Assembly: GCF_003382565.3 (NCBI RefSeq)
Contig: NZ_CP086253.1
Span: 4,400,426 to 4,464,425 of the forward strand
Direction of reading: 5' to 3'
DNA: 64,000 nt
Origin: Pectobacterium aquaticum
Lineage (GTDB): Bacteria; Pseudomonadota; Gammaproteobacteria; Enterobacterales; Enterobacteriaceae
Shown: piece by piece, positions 63,751 through 64,000 of the stretch
Position numbering within the stretch: the first letter of the stretch is position 1
How the letters are laid out: every line of letters begins with the position of its first letter
The notes under the pieces: model-generated
The model's database searches: none
Told to the model about the DNA's origin: nothing
The model's input: only the letters and a program-made list of their open reading frames with translations
Position numbers and translations under genes: made by a program

Positions 63751-64000
63751 TGTGGATAAAAAGGATCGAAACTGTGCAGAAGGGGAAGATCTCTTTGGCG
63801 GATTAGGTTATGATCCGCGGTTCCGCTAGCGATCCTTTTGACGGGATCGTCGGGGTAAACCGCCACGCTACGTGGTGTGTCTGCTGTCTGAATTGTGGAT
63901 GAAACCATCGTGGATGACGCAGGCGCCAAAAAATCATGAGTCACATAAATAACGTCTTATTCTTTTCTTTTTGATCGTTCTTGTTCGAGTGGAGTCCGCC
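63751..64000 (+). promoter_or_regulatory. dnaA promoter region and leader (gene begins beyond the window)
   Basis: A perfect DnaA box TGTGGATAA (63751-63759) is followed by a TATGAT -10 (63809-63814) inside the block AAGATCTCTT...TTAGGTTATGATCCGCGG, which is conserved at E. coli dnaAp2. Several GATC sites lie nearby. The last bases GTGGAG look like the dnaA Shine-Dalgarno, so dnaA should start just after 64000. The region 63476-63750 shows no gene. Confidence 0.8.

Overview
The window is a 64 kb chromosomal segment of a soft-rot enterobacterium, most likely Pectobacterium (inference). The housekeeping genes are close to E. coli in length and motifs, while a periplasmic PL9 pectate lyase (pelX) with a KdgR-type box, an ERIC element and other palindromic repeats point to the pectinolytic Enterobacterales. 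The segment spans the replication origin. oriC lies at about 14.5-14.8 kb between mioC and mnmG, and the right edge stops just upstream of dnaA, whose leader and DnaA box are present but whose coding region is not.

Layout: 1-4.3 kb, ribose operon rbsDACBK on the minus strand, with rbsK cut by the window edge and paired RbsR-type operators. 4.3-7.0 kb, ygiW divergent from the two-component pair qseBC. 7.0-14.5 kb, kup, ravA-viaA, asnA, asnC and mioC. 14.5-17.5 kb, oriC, mnmG and rsmG. 18.1-25.0 kb, the nine-gene ATP synthase operon atpIBEFHAGDC. 25.2-27.6 kb, a palindromic repeat and pelX. 27.9-31.3 kb, glmU and glmS. 31.5-37.0 kb, a mosaic of decayed and acquired DNA: a LysR gene cut by an IS4-family remnant, a second LysR fragment, an HxlR/NmrA pair, a GC-rich LysR plus secreted hydrolase cassette, an internally deleted MFS gene and a fragment resembling a Fic-protein N-terminus. 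37.0-41.8 kb, the Pho-regulated pstSCAB-phoU operon.

41.9-59.3 kb is accessory and metabolic: an XRE-cupin regulator with a BenE-type symporter, a VOC protein, an orphan Abi/HEPN-like protein, a polar amino-acid ABC importer without an ATPase gene, yieH, adeP, yieE, a HydN-like ferredoxin with AegA, smvA/smvR, a second HxlR/NmrA pair (qorB) and hipBA. 59.3-64 kb holds an ERIC element and the conserved mnmE, yidC, yidD, rnpA, rpmH block leading to dnaA.

Functionally, the window joins replication control (oriC, mioC, dnaA leader), translation and tRNA modification (mnmG with mnmE, rsmG, rpmH, rnpA), energy (atp), envelope biogenesis (glmU/glmS, yidC) and phosphate, ribose, potassium and purine uptake. 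The less conventional content is in the 31.5-37 kb scar region, the 44.5 kb HEPN-like gene, the hipBA control region, the 14-bp tandem array before qorB and two dispersed hairpin repeats whose stems covary.
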